DNA from: JBBREP01 sp963716525
Lineage (GTDB): Bacteria > Actinomycetota > Acidimicrobiia > IMCC26256 > PALSA-610
Assembly (NCBI GenBank): GCA_963716525.1
Contig: OY970315.1
Coordinates: 2,666,001-2,730,000 of the forward strand
Length of the DNA: 64,000 nucleotides
Direction: 5' to 3'
The notes beneath the pieces are model-generated. The model saw only the letters and a list, made by a program, of their open reading frames with translations, did no database searches and was not told where the DNA came from. Positions 54,277 to 63,909 of this stretch are shown piece after piece. Within the stretch, counting starts at the first letter, position 1; the number at the start of each line of letters is the position of its first letter. A program made the position numbers and the translations under genes.

Positions 54277-55170
54277 TCAGCCCGCCTTCCAGGCTTCATG
54301 CGCGGCGTGGGTCTTGCGCCACAAGTCGTCGCGTTGCAGCGCGCTGCGGTCGTGCAACGTCACCCCGAAGATGTCGGCGAGGGCCGCGAACCAGTCGTCT
54401 CGGTCGTCGAGCACCTGCTGCACTCGGTCGGTCTCGATGCGAGCCAGCACGAGGCCGATCATCGAGTCGATGCCCGTCGCGTCGCGACGGTGCGCGAGCA
54501 GCATCGCGACGAAGAGCGACGTGGCCGCATGCGACTGTTCGAAGTGGTGCGCGGCGAATGCGTCGAGCGGCACGGGGTTCGAGTCGAAGGCCACGAACTT
54601 GACGTTGCAATGGGGGTGATCGATGCGAAGTCGCCAGTCGCCGTGTTCCGGCGGTGACCCTTCGGGCGCGCGACCGAGCTCGTAGATCATGGGTGCCTGC
54701 TCGTATGTGCCGGAAGTCAGAGGGATTGGTTCGAGGAGACCTTCTCCCAAGCCGACGTCGACGTGCCAGCGGCCGTTCGGGTTCGACTCGTCGGCGAGAT
54801 TCGCGACCTGCAACACCATGTGGTTGCCGAGGCCGGCCGTTGGACCGTCGGGTCCGTGCACGGCACCGGGATGCATCGTCACGTCGTAGCCGAGGGTATG
54901 GAGCAGCGCGCCGAACGCGCCGTTGAGGTGATAGCAGTAGCCGCCGCGGCCATGTTCGGTGAACCGCGTGATCGCGGCGAGCGGATCGAGATCCCACTCC
55001 TCTCCGAGGTGGATCCACGTGTCCTCGTGCGACAGTGCGAGCTGATGCGCGCGATGCAACGTGTGCAAGGCGTCCACTGACGGATCTGCGACCTCACCGC
55101 CGATGCGTGCGAGATAGGCCTGCAACAGCGCATCGGGAATGACGGGCAGCGACCCGGCGGCGAGAGTCAT
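54277..55170 (-). CDS. nat: Arylamine N-acetyltransferase
   Basis: A 297-residue NAT with the full catalytic triad: Cys79 in RGGYCYHLN, His117 in GLGNHMVL and Asp138 in WHVDVGLG. The enzyme transfers acetyl from acetyl-CoA to arylamines or hydrazines, as known for the family. Length is close to the usual 270-290 with a slightly long C-terminus. The codon after the catalytic region (YCYHLN instead of YCFELN) is a mild variation. It stands alone. ATG 55170 gives a normal N-terminus. Confidence 0.92.
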   Translation of the reverse strand: MTLAAGSLPVIPDALLQAYLARIGGEVADPSVDALHTLHRAHQLALSHEDTWIHLGEEWDLDPLAAITRFTEHGRGGYCYHLNGAFGALLHTLGYDVTMHPGAVHGPDGPTAGLGNHMVLQVANLADESNPNGRWHVDVGLGEGLLEPIPLTSGTYEQAPMIYELGRAPEGSPPEHGDWRLRIDHPHCNVKFVAFDSNPVPLDAFAAHHFEQSHAATSLFVAMLLAHRRDATGIDSMIGLVLARIETDRVQQVLDDRDDWFAALADIFGVTLHDRSALQRDDLWRKTHAAHEAWKAG

Positions 55171-55297
55171 GTTTGCAACCTAGGAGACGGCACTCGCTTC
55201 GTGCCCGGCCTGGAATTGTCCGGGAACCTTCCGGGATGGAGGTGAGCGATGTCGGTGCGCGGTTGGTTCGTATGCGGCGTAACGGCATTGGTCGCGA

Positions 55298-58200
55298 TCA
55301 GGCCCCGATTTGCTGGGGGGTTGCCGGACCACCCATCGCGGCCGCAACCGCAGTCGGGAGCGTGGCCGGTGCCGCCATGACGTCGGACACACCGCTGCGG
55401 AGCGTGTAGTCGCCGTTCGCCGCGTCGACGAACATCCTGGTGAGCGACCACCCATCGGTGACGGTGCTGGCGTGCGAGCGGCCGGTCGCCGCCGTGTAGG
55501 CGGGCAGCGTCAAGAAGGTGACCTGCTTGGTGAGGGTGGATTGGATCGAGAGCATGTACTTCGGTGCGTCGACGGCCGTGCGTCCGTAGTCGTTGTGGTC
55601 ATCGGCGCTGACCATCTGCAGGGTCGTGAGGTGCTTGGGGGTCGAGTTGTCGAAGCTGTAGAGCAAGGGCTTCGTGCTGTTGACACCGGCCTGGAAGATG
55701 TTGTTGCCGATCCGCACGTTGGTCGTGTCGCTCGTGGCGGCACCCGTGGTGTGGCGCGGGTCTTCGTAGACGCCGATCTGCGCCGCACTGTTGTCGACAA
55801 CCGTGTTGTTCCATACCTCCACGTCGTTGGCGCCCGAGAGCTTCAGTCCGTCGCGACCGTTCTCGGCGAGCACGTTGCCAGCGACGATGCTGTGTCCCGA
55901 CACCTCGATCTCCAAGCCGTGCCCGGCGTTGCGCACCATCGTGTTGTCGACGACGGTCTGGTATGCCGACACCTGGTCGAACCACATCCCGTTGGCGAAG
56001 TTGTCGTGGAAGACGTTGCCTCGTATCACGGTGTTCCTCGCGTTCGTGATCTTGGCCCCACCGATCTGCTCCACCGGCGAGGGCGTGATCGACCAGTGCT
56101 CGATGTTCGAGAAGGCAACCTCGTTGCGTTCGACGTCCAGGTTGGTCACCCGGTGGGCGTTCAGACCGTTCATGCCGTTGTCGACGAAGTGTGAGTTCGT
56201 GATCACGTTGTTCGCGGCGTAGATCGCGAGCGCTCGTGACGAGCTCCATGCGAACGTGTCGTGATCGAACACGACGTTCGCGGCGCTGCTCATCCCCGCG
56301 ACGTTGGTGCCGCGCTCGTAGACCGTCGCCCAGTGCTCGAAGCCGATGCCCCTGATCGCACTCCCGCCCGCCCCGGAGCCGATGCCGAACGCCTTGGCGA
56401 GCTTCGTGACCTCGACGGTGTGACCGGTCGGGTCATCGTGCAACCACAACTTCTTCGCCGCGCGGTCCACGTAGAAGTCCTTCGCCGACAACGCCGACTT
56501 TGACACAACCTGTTCCAAAGGTGCGCCGTCGACGAACACCTGCTCGGGAAGCCCTGCCGCCGGGTACGCCGGGTCGATCTCGCTCGTGGGGTAGCAGTTG
56601 CCGCACATGGGCGTGAATGGCATGGACCAGCCTGCGCTCCCCGCGCTGAAGCCGTCGGCGACGACGCTGCCCTTCACCCAGACTTGCTCGTGCGGATACG
56701 CCTGCACGGTCACCTTGTGGCTGATCGATCCCAACGACTCCCGGTAGGTCCCGCCCCGCACCACCACTGTGCCGCCGGTCGGCGTCGCCGTGAGTGCTTT
56801 GCGAATCGTCGCGTAGGGACGCCCCAGCGATCCGGGGTTTGCATCGCTGCCGTCATTGGCCACATAGCGCGCGCCAACCGGAATCGCATAGTTCGTGTCG
56901 TCAATCGTGGTGACTTGGTACGGAGGGATGACGCCGACCTCGCGGGGGATCTCTGCGAAGGCGCCGATGTGGGTTGGTGTGGCTGGACCTCCCAGCGTGG
57001 CCGCCACGGCGGCGGGAAGCCTCGCGGGCGCCGAGAGCGCCGCCGAGACGCCGGGTCGGAGGGCGTAGTTGCCGGCCTTGGCGTTTACGAACAAGGTATT
57101 GAGCGTCCAACCATCGGTGTTCGTGGTCGCACGCTCGCGACCAGTGGCAGCACGGTAGTCGTCGAGGTTGCGGTATCTGGCCCGCTTCGCGAGCGTCGAC
57201 TGCGTCGATATCAGGTATTGCGGCGTGGCCGCGACGGTGCGCCCATAGTCGTTGTGGTCTTCGACCCGGATCATCTGAAGGGTCGTCAAGTGCCTCGGGT
57301 TGGAGGTGTCGAAGCTGTTGAGTACGGGACTCGTGCTGTCGAGGCCGGCCTGGAAGATGTTGTTGCCGATCCGCACGTTGGTCGTGTCGCTCGTGGCGGC
57401 ACCCGTGGTGTGGCGGGGATCTTCGTAGACGCCGAGCTGGGCCGCATGGTTGTCGACAACCGTGTTGTTCCACACTTCCGCGTCGTTGGCGCCGGCAAGC
57501 TTCAGGCCGTCGCGACCGTTGTCGGTAATGAGATTGCCGACGACCACGCTCTGTCCGGATATCTCGAGGATCACGCCGTGGCCGGCGTTGCGTCGCACCT
57601 CGTTGTTGACGATCGTCTGGTTCGACGAGAGCTCGTCGATCCAAAGACCGTTGCTGTAGTTGTCGTGCACGTGGTTACCGCGTAACACCGCGTTGGTCAC
57701 GCCGGTGACCTTGACGGCGGCTATCTGCGCGGACGGAGTCGGCAGAATCGACCAGTGCTCGTAGTTGGAGAAGGCGACCTCATTGCGTTCGAAGTCGAGC
57801 CCGTCGACGGCGTTCGAGCTCACGCCGTTCATCCCGTTGTCGACGAATTGCGAATTCTTGACGACGTTGTTCGAGGCATAGATGCCGAGACCTCGCGTGG
57901 AGCTCCATGCGAAGGTGTCGTGATCGAACACGACGTTCGCGGCGCTGCTCATCCCCGCAACATTGGTGCCGCGCTCATAGACAGCTGCCCAGTGCTCGAA
58001 GCCGATGCCCTTGATCGCGGTACCGGGGGCGGCCGGGTTGACACCGAACGCCTTGGCGCGCACGGTCACTTCGACGGTGTGACCGGTCGGATCATCGTTC
58101 AGCCAGACCTTGTTGGCGGTGCGGTCGACAAAGAACGTGTTCGGAGCCAGCTCGGGCCGCGACCGCACCTGGTTGACAGGTGCGCCGTCGACGAAGACCT

Positions 58201-60832
58201 GCTCGGGGAGTCCGGCGGCGGGATACTGCGGGTCGAGCGCCGAAGTTGGATAACACGTGGTGCACGCGGTCGACGTGAATGGCGCCGACCATCTGCCGGC
58301 GTCGGCGTGGAAGCCCTCGGCGACGATGCTGCCCTTCACCCATACCTGTTCGTGGGGGTAAGCCTGCAGAGTGACCGTGTGGCGGATCGCTCCCAACGAC
58401 TCGCGGTAGGTACCGCCCCGCACCACCACTGTGCCACCCGTGGGCGCGACCGTGAGCGCCTTGCGGATCGTTGCGAACGGAGCGGCACGCGATCCCGAGC
58501 CCTTGTCGCTCCCGCCGTTCGCCACGAACAGCGAACCCGCAGGGATCGCATAATTCGTGTCGGCGATCGTGGCAACCTGATACGCCGCGGTCGCCGCTGT
58601 TGAGCGCGACTCGTGGTTGTTGACGCGAAGCGCAAAGGCCACGACCGCGATGATGACCGCAGTCGCCGCGGCCAATACGCGCCGAGCATGGCGGCGCGCG
58701 GACGCGCGGACACGTGCTTGAATCGAAGGTCGCAGCTTTGGTTGTGGCTCGGGCTCGCCCGAGAACACCGCCCCGTCGAGTCGAGCGGTGACCTCAGGGA
58801 TCTCGCGTGCCGGAACGGCGTGCGACCAGAGAAGGCCCTGCGCGTAGCGACACCTCAATACGTGGAGCAGTTCCGCTTGTTCGACGGTCTCGACGCCTTC
58901 GGCGACAACGGCATGTCCGACGGCCGCGGCCATCGCGATGAGCCCTTCGACGATCGAGGTGTCGTGCGCGTCGCTGCCGAGCCCGTTGATGAAGGAACGG
59001 TCGATCTTGATGGCGTCGACCGGAAGCTCGCGCAGGGACGAGATCGATGACTGGCCGGTGCCGAAGTCGTCGAGGGCGAGATGGATGCCGAAGCGACGGA
59101 TCCGTGTGAGCGTCTCGACGACGTTGGGCACCTGTAGGGCCGCGGTCTCGGTGAGCTCGATCGTGACCTGCGCGGGATCGAGCTCGTTCTGGTTGAGCGC
59201 GGCTTCGATTTCGGTGATGAATTCCGGGCTGTTGAGCTGCGCGGCCGCGGCGTTGAGCGACACGCCGATGCCGCGTCCCTGCATTTGCCACACCTGAGCG
59301 TCGGCGAAGACCTTGCGCAACACTTGGCTGCCGATCGAGCGGATGAGGCTGGAATCCTCGGCAACGTCGAGGAATTGCTCTGGCAGGAGCAGTCCACGCC
59401 GCGGATGATCCCACCGCAACAGCGCCTCGACGCCGGCGACGCGGTTGTCGTGGAGGTCGACGATCGGTTGATACCACACGACGAATTCGTCGTGAAGCAA
59501 CGCGTGCTGCAGCTCGCTGAGGATCGAGAGGCGGCGTTGGTGGCTGACTTCGAGCGATGCGTCGAACATCACGACGCGATCGCGGCCCTCGGCCTTGGCT
59601 TGATCCGTCGCGGTGATCGCACCTTGCAGCAGGCTCGTCGCGTCACCGGGAGTGAGCGCCACGCCGATGCTCGCGGTGACGACCACCTCCTGGTCGTCGA
59701 GCGCTATCGGCGTAATCAAGCTGGCACGGAGCTGCTCGGCGATCGCGATCGCTGCTGTCGCGTCGTCAACGCCGTTGCAGAGCACGACGAACTGGTCGCT
59801 GTCCAATCTCGCCAGGGTCGAAGGACGCTGCGCCAGCGCGGCCGCGAATCGCCGACCAACCAGCCTCAGCAGGGCGTCGCCGGCAGCGTGTCCGAGAGCG
59901 TCGTTGACGGCACCCAGATTGTCGATGGCGATGTGGAGCACGGTTGCCACGCCGCCACGGGCGAGCAACTGTTCGAGCCGGTTGACGATGAGCGGACGGT
60001 TCGGCAGCCCGGTGAGTTGGTCATCGAGCGCGAGGTGTTCGAGCTGATCCTGGGCGCGCTTGCGATCGGTGATGTCGCGTGTGTTCCACACGATTCCGGC
60101 GAGGATCGGATCGTCGAGGAGGTTCGAGAGACGGCTCTCGCACCAGCACCACGAGCCGTCCTTTCCTCTCGCCCGATACGTGATCGTCGGGCGTAGCGTG
60201 GGATCGGCGACGAGCGCTGCGAAGACCTCTCGAATGTGGTCGATGTCGTCGCGATGTGCGATATCGAACGCGCTGGTGCCGTCGAGCTCGTCGGCCGAAT
60301 ACCCGAGCGGCGACGCTGCTGTCGGCAGCACATACTTGAGGATGCCGCCCGCGTCGGTGACGTACATGAGGTCGTCAGTTCGCAGCAGCAACGAACGGAA
60401 GAGTCGCTCGGTGGCGCGGGTCTGGTTGTCAGTTGCGGCGCTGTCGGAGAGGTCACGAGCCTCGCCAACGAAGCCGATCACCGATCGGTCGTCGTCGTAG
60501 ACGGCGCTCAGCGTCACGTGTGCCGGCACGCGCGAACCGTCTTTGCGCTTGCACTCGATCTCGCCGAGCCAGCGCCTGCCGGCGGCCACCGACGTGGCCA
60601 CGGCAACGGCGTCGAACTCGAACTCCGGCGCCAACAGGAGTTTCACGGCCGGCCGGCCGAGCGCGTCGGCCGCGTCGCGGCCGAACAGCTTCGCGGCTGC
60701 CTGATTCCAGATCACGACCCTGCCTGTGACGTCGGTGACGACGACTGCGGAGGCCAGCTCGGCAACAAGGCCGTTCCAGTGCGCGAGGCGGCGCAGTGCC
60801 GATCCCTCCTCGCCAACTCGAATCTCTGTCAT
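55298..60832 (-). CDS. PAS-PAS-GGDEF-EAL protein fused to two extracellular beta-helix domains
   Basis: From ATG 60832 (GTG 60859 is the longer option) the 1844-residue protein has two PAS domains (about 15-130 and 150-265). A GGDEF domain follows, whose active motif is degenerate (SDQF near 345), then an EAL domain with VEALLRWDHP near 466, IELTETA, DDFGTGQSS near 585 and VAEGVET. The EAL residues look complete, so c-di-GMP hydrolysis is likely. One membrane helix (LAAATAVIIAVVAFAL, about 718-738) leads to two tandem, closely similar right-handed beta-helix domains of about 540 residues each (from about 751 and 1305). Their repeated turns are VRGGTYRESLG, FVDNGMNG, NGRDGLKL and VWNNTVVDN. 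The outer part resembles pectate-lyase-type proteins. Direct fusion of the two is unusual. Confidence 0.9.
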   Translation of the reverse strand: MTEIRVGEEGSALRRLAHWNGLVAELASAVVVTDVTGRVVIWNQAAAKLFGRDAADALGRPAVKLLLAPEFEFDAVAVATSVAAGRRWLGEIECKRKDGSRVPAHVTLSAVYDDDRSVIGFVGEARDLSDSAATDNQTRATERLFRSLLLRTDDLMYVTDAGGILKYVLPTAASPLGYSADELDGTSAFDIAHRDDIDHIREVFAALVADPTLRPTITYRARGKDGSWCWCESRLSNLLDDPILAGIVWNTRDITDRKRAQDQLEHLALDDQLTGLPNRPLIVNRLEQLLARGGVATVLHIAIDNLGAVNDALGHAAGDALLRLVGRRFAAALAQRPSTLARLDSDQFVVLCNGVDDATAAIAIAEQLRASLITPIALDDQEVVVTASIGVALTPGDATSLLQGAITATDQAKAEGRDRVVMFDASLEVSHQRRLSILSELQHALLHDEFVVWYQPIVDLHDNRVAGVEALLRWDHPRRGLLLPEQFLDVAEDSSLIRSIGSQVLRKVFADAQVWQMQGRGIGVSLNAAAAQLNSPEFITEIEAALNQNELDPAQVTIELTETAALQVPNVVETLTRIRRFGIHLALDDFGTGQSSISSLRELPVDAIKIDRSFINGLGSDAHDTSIVEGLIAMAAAVGHAVVAEGVETVEQAELLHVLRCRYAQGLLWSHAVPAREIPEVTARLDGAVFSGEPEPQPKLRPSIQARVRASARRHARRVLAAATAVIIAVVAFALRVNNHESRSTAATAAYQVATIADTNYAIPAGSLFVANGGSDKGSGSRAAPFATIRKALTVAPTGGTVVVRGGTYRESLGAIRHTVTLQAYPHEQVWVKGSIVAEGFHADAGRWSAPFTSTACTTCYPTSALDPQYPAAGLPEQVFVDGAPVNQVRSRPELAPNTFFVDRTANKVWLNDDPTGHTVEVTVRAKAFGVNPAAPGTAIKGIGFEHWAAVYERGTNVAGMSSAANVVFDHDTFAWSSTRGLGIYASNNVVKNSQFVDNGMNGVSSNAVDGLDFERNEVAFSNYEHWSILPTPSAQIAAVKVTGVTNAVLRGNHVHDNYSNGLWIDELSSNQTIVNNEVRRNAGHGVILEISGQSVVVGNLITDNGRDGLKLAGANDAEVWNNTVVDNHAAQLGVYEDPRHTTGAATSDTTNVRIGNNIFQAGLDSTSPVLNSFDTSNPRHLTTLQMIRVEDHNDYGRTVAATPQYLISTQSTLAKRARYRNLDDYRAATGRERATTNTDGWTLNTLFVNAKAGNYALRPGVSAALSAPARLPAAVAATLGGPATPTHIGAFAEIPREVGVIPPYQVTTIDDTNYAIPVGARYVANDGSDANPGSLGRPYATIRKALTATPTGGTVVVRGGTYRESLGSISHKVTVQAYPHEQVWVKGSVVADGFSAGSAGWSMPFTPMCGNCYPTSEIDPAYPAAGLPEQVFVDGAPLEQVVSKSALSAKDFYVDRAAKKLWLHDDPTGHTVEVTKLAKAFGIGSGAGGSAIRGIGFEHWATVYERGTNVAGMSSAANVVFDHDTFAWSSSRALAIYAANNVITNSHFVDNGMNGLNAHRVTNLDVERNEVAFSNIEHWSITPSPVEQIGGAKITNARNTVIRGNVFHDNFANGMWFDQVSAYQTVVDNTMVRNAGHGLEIEVSGHSIVAGNVLAENGRDGLKLSGANDVEVWNNTVVDNSAAQIGVYEDPRHTTGAATSDTTNVRIGNNIFQAGVNSTKPLLYSFDNSTPKHLTTLQMVSADDHNDYGRTAVDAPKYMLSIQSTLTKQVTFLTLPAYTAATGRSHASTVTDGWSLTRMFVDAANGDYTLRSGVSDVMAAPATLPTAVAAAMGGPATPQQIGA

Positions 60833-61075
60833 GGAGTCACCAACCCTCGTGCTCGACACCGATGCGGTCGAACGGGAGGGGGTATCCGAGTTCGCAGGCC
60901 AATGGGGGCTGGAGTTGGCCTGATCTTGGGAACCGGAATGGCTCGGGCGGGCACCTACTGGAACACGCCGCGCAGCGACTCATAGGCCGAGCGCCCACCG
61001 GGCGCCTTGAAGCTGACGAGGAGGTCGAGGTCGCCCGGTGCGCTCGCGCGCGCCGCGGCCGCGCGTGTCAACCGC

Positions 61076-62410
61076 TCACACAACGGCGGTCGGATGAGCT
61101 TCGACGGCAGCTTCACCAACGCTGCCGGTGTGCCACCGGTTCGGTCGATCGGCGCGCCGAGCGAAGTCGTCGATGGCGACCGCGGCAAGGATCGCCACCG
61201 CGATCTCTGCCGGAGTGCGGTATCGCAGCTGCGAGAAGGTGATGCCCACCGAGATCAGCACGATGACGGGAATCGCGAGCAGCGGCAGGAGCGTCGGCCG
61301 GCGCCGGCGCCGCAGCACGACGGCACCGACGAGCGCCGCGCCGGCGAGCGGGTACCACGTGATCAATCCGGCCCAGGCCACCCACGCGGGGCAGTCGAAG
61401 AGGTCGATCTGGTCGTTGAGGTCCTGGCTCGGGTGGAAGACGCTGAGCGTCCGCCCCCATCGCGCGAGGACCACGAGTGGTAATCGCTTCTGGTGATCCC
61501 CTGCGTAATGCAGTGCGTAGGTGCGGAGCGCGGCATCGAGTTCCGACTCGTCCATGCCCGGAGTCGTCGCGGCCACGGTGGCCTGGTGCAGGCACTCGTA
61601 ATTCTTGAAGCCCATGTCCGGGCCGTAGTACACGGCATTGCAGTTCGCGGCGGCGAGGGTCGCGCCGAGGTTCGTGGAGAACAGCACGGGTTTGTTGAAG
61701 CGCGAGAGGTTGTAGCCAATCCACGGAGCAATGACGAGCAACGTGGCGACGCAGCCGACGGTTGCCCATGCGAATCGCCGCCGGAGTGGCGCGGCGCGCG
61801 CAGCAAGGACGAGTGGGATCAGCACGATTGGCAACGTGAGCAGGAGCTCGGAACGGGAGAGCGCGGCGAGGCCGCACGCGCCGCCGAGCAGCGCGACGGC
61901 GAGCGGGCCGGGATGGCGGGCGAATCGGTAGGCGAGCCAGATCACGAGCGCGGTCGTGAACATGGCCATGGTCTCGCTCAACAGCTCACCGTCGTGCAGC
62001 CAGATGTTGGGGTAGGCCGCGACGATGACGGCGGCGACCAACCCGGCTCGCGGGCCTGCGACCTCCTTGGCGGCGAGCCCCGCCACCGCGATGGTTCCCG
62101 CGCCGAGGACACACGACCAGAGCATGTGCACCGTCGGCGAGCCGGGCTTGACGAACGAGGCGAGCGCGAGCCACAGCTCGTACAGCGGCGGATGGCTGGC
62201 GGTCGGCCAGATCTGGAACCCGCTGAGATGCCACGGATCGATGAAGCCGTTGCCCTTCGCGAGCAGGTCAGCGCCGTTCGTGTAGAAGAACTGGTCGCCG
62301 CCGAGTGGCACGTTGCGCCGTGCGAGGAGCACGTAGGCGATCCGCCAGGCCAGGCCCAACAACGTGATCACGAGCAGCGATCGCGTGAACGCCGAGATGC
62401 GCCGCTTCAT
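61076..62410 (-). CDS. PMT/ArnT-like membrane glycosyltransferase
   Basis: ATG 62410 starts MKRRISAFTRSLLVITLLGLAWR. The 444-residue protein has about nine to ten membrane helices. It has the acidic loop typical of GT39/ArnT proteins (VPLGGDQFFYTNGADLLAKG), a conserved HPPLYEL segment and GELLSETMAMF. These enzymes use polyprenyl-phosphate sugars on the outer face of the membrane. The open frame runs to 61076. An overlapping frame (61188-60955) with equally GC-rich codons reads LVSFKAPGGRSAYESL, so the native C-terminus may instead end at 60955 after a one-base correction. The gap up to 60832 shows nothing else. Confidence 0.85.
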   Translation of the reverse strand: MKRRISAFTRSLLVITLLGLAWRIAYVLLARRNVPLGGDQFFYTNGADLLAKGNGFIDPWHLSGFQIWPTASHPPLYELWLALASFVKPGSPTVHMLWSCVLGAGTIAVAGLAAKEVAGPRAGLVAAVIVAAYPNIWLHDGELLSETMAMFTTALVIWLAYRFARHPGPLAVALLGGACGLAALSRSELLLTLPIVLIPLVLAARAAPLRRRFAWATVGCVATLLVIAPWIGYNLSRFNKPVLFSTNLGATLAAANCNAVYYGPDMGFKNYECLHQATVAATTPGMDESELDAALRTYALHYAGDHQKRLPLVVLARWGRTLSVFHPSQDLNDQIDLFDCPAWVAWAGLITWYPLAGAALVGAVVLRRRRRPTLLPLLAIPVIVLISVGITFSQLRYRTPAEIAVAILAAVAIDDFARRADRPNRWHTGSVGEAAVEAHPTAVV

Positions 62411-62625
62411 CGGCGCGGAGTCTAAGGAGCGGGTTCCGCTCAGGATCTGTCTTCCTTGCCGCGACTGTGCGTAGCTCGGGGCGCGTGGGCACCAGGAGCG
62501 CAAGTCAGCACGCTGCTCACGAGCCACCCGTGATCCGCGAATGGAGCCGGCGCTCGTCGCGCAGTTCTTGCCCGCCACGTGAACCTCCGGACCGCCTCCG
62601 ATGCTGGGGGGAGGTGTCGCAGTGC

Positions 62626-63288
62626 TCAGGAGAGGACGTACGGGGTGGCTCGGTGCGGTCGTGCATATCGCATGTGGAGCGCGATCGCGCCGGCCGTGAG
62701 CGCGGCGTAGCCGCACCAGAGGGAGGTGAACCCGTCGATGGTGAGCCAGGCGAGCAACGCCACGGCGAAGAGGTTGACGATGCCGAAGACTTCGACGTGG
62801 CGGTATCCCGAGAACAACAGGGCGCCGCAGGCCGCGATGAGATACAGCACGACGACGAAACCACCGCGACTGATGTTGATGCTGTACGCAAGGTGATAGG
62901 GCTGTTCGCTCGCGCCGATCGGGCTGCGCAGCATCGCCGTCAGCAGTACCGCCGAGACCGCCGCGCCCAACCCGACGAACGGCATCATCCTGCGGCGCCG
63001 CTCGCGGGTGGGTTCCAGCGCGAGGACCGCGACGGGCACGAAGACGGGAACCACGACGAAGGCGATGACGAGGTAGATCCACAGGGCAACGCGCCCGACG
63101 GCATGGGGGACGTCGCCTTCGAGCCCCCACCACACGAACGCCTCGTCGAGTTGGTGAGCGCCGAGCAAGAGCGGCAATCCGGCGAGGAGCAGATGGGTGT
63201 TGCGTCCCTGTACGTGGCGGAACGCATCGACGCCGATCGCCCCGACAACGAGTCCACCGACGACGTCGGCCTGCGCGGAGAAGCACAT
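62626..63288 (-). CDS. DUF6629-like membrane protein
   Basis: ATG 63288 gives the family's typical start MCFSAQADVVGGLVVGAIGVDAFRHV. The 220-residue protein has about seven membrane helices and basic cytoplasmic loops (EPTRERRRRMM). The family is uncharacterised. The upstream ORF extension to 63453 is discarded because it covers the end of the methyltransferase gene. It starts seven bases after that gene's stop, on the same strand, so the two may be co-transcribed. The 215 bases after it (62411-62625) hold nothing recognised. Confidence 0.8.
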   Translation of the reverse strand: MCFSAQADVVGGLVVGAIGVDAFRHVQGRNTHLLLAGLPLLLGAHQLDEAFVWWGLEGDVPHAVGRVALWIYLVIAFVVVPVFVPVAVLALEPTRERRRRMMPFVGLGAAVSAVLLTAMLRSPIGASEQPYHLAYSINISRGGFVVVLYLIAACGALLFSGYRHVEVFGIVNLFAVALLAWLTIDGFTSLWCGYAALTAGAIALHMRYARPHRATPYVLS

Positions 63289-63295
63289 GTCGGGG

Positions 63296-63909
63296 TCAGT
63301 CGCACCGTGCCGCGCTCGAGAGCACGGCCACAAGGAAGTCGGAGCTGTTGGCGAACGGTCGCAGGTCCCAGGTGGAGAGCAGCAGGTCAGCGTGAAGGCC
63401 GGCCTGCTGCACGTCGGCGAAGAACTCCGTGAACGAGTAATCACGCCCGGCACCGAAGCCGGTGACGATGCGGCCGCCGGGGCGCAGGTGCGCGGCGAGG
63501 CGCTCGAGCACCGATTGGCGTGTGCCGGGATCGAGGAACGTCATGACGTTGCCGGCGCACACCACGACGTCGAACCCCTCGGCGACACCCATCGCGGTGA
63601 GGTCGAGCTCGGCGAGGTCGGCGACGATCCACGTCGGCCCGGGGTGATCGTGTTCGGCCGCGGCGATCAGCACCGGGTCGATGTCGACGCCCACGACTGC
63701 GTGTCCCGCGCCGCGAGGTAGCCGCCCACCCGTCCCGGTCCGCAGCCAGCGTCCAGCACCCGCGACGCGCGAGCGAGCATCGCATCGACGAGACGCCCCT
63801 CACCGTCGATGTCGTCGCCGGAACGAACCATCGACCGGAACCGCTCGACGTACCACGACGAGTGCTCCGGATTCCGCTCGGTCAGCTCGATCCATCGATT
63901 GCCCGTCAT
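63296..63909 (-). CDS. Class I SAM-dependent methyltransferase, frameshifted
   Basis: The first frame (63909 to about 63713) gives RWIELTERNPEHSSWYVERF and motif I VLDAGCGPGRVGGYLA. After one missing base in the CGCGAC run near 63713 the second frame continues with VGVDIDPVLIAAA, WIVADLAELDL, GFDVVVCAGNVMTFL and LRPGGRIVTGFGAGRDYS. The corrected length is about 204 residues, normal for a Methyltransf_25-type enzyme. Substrate unknown. The remaining 91 bases of the window show no gene. Confidence 0.85.
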
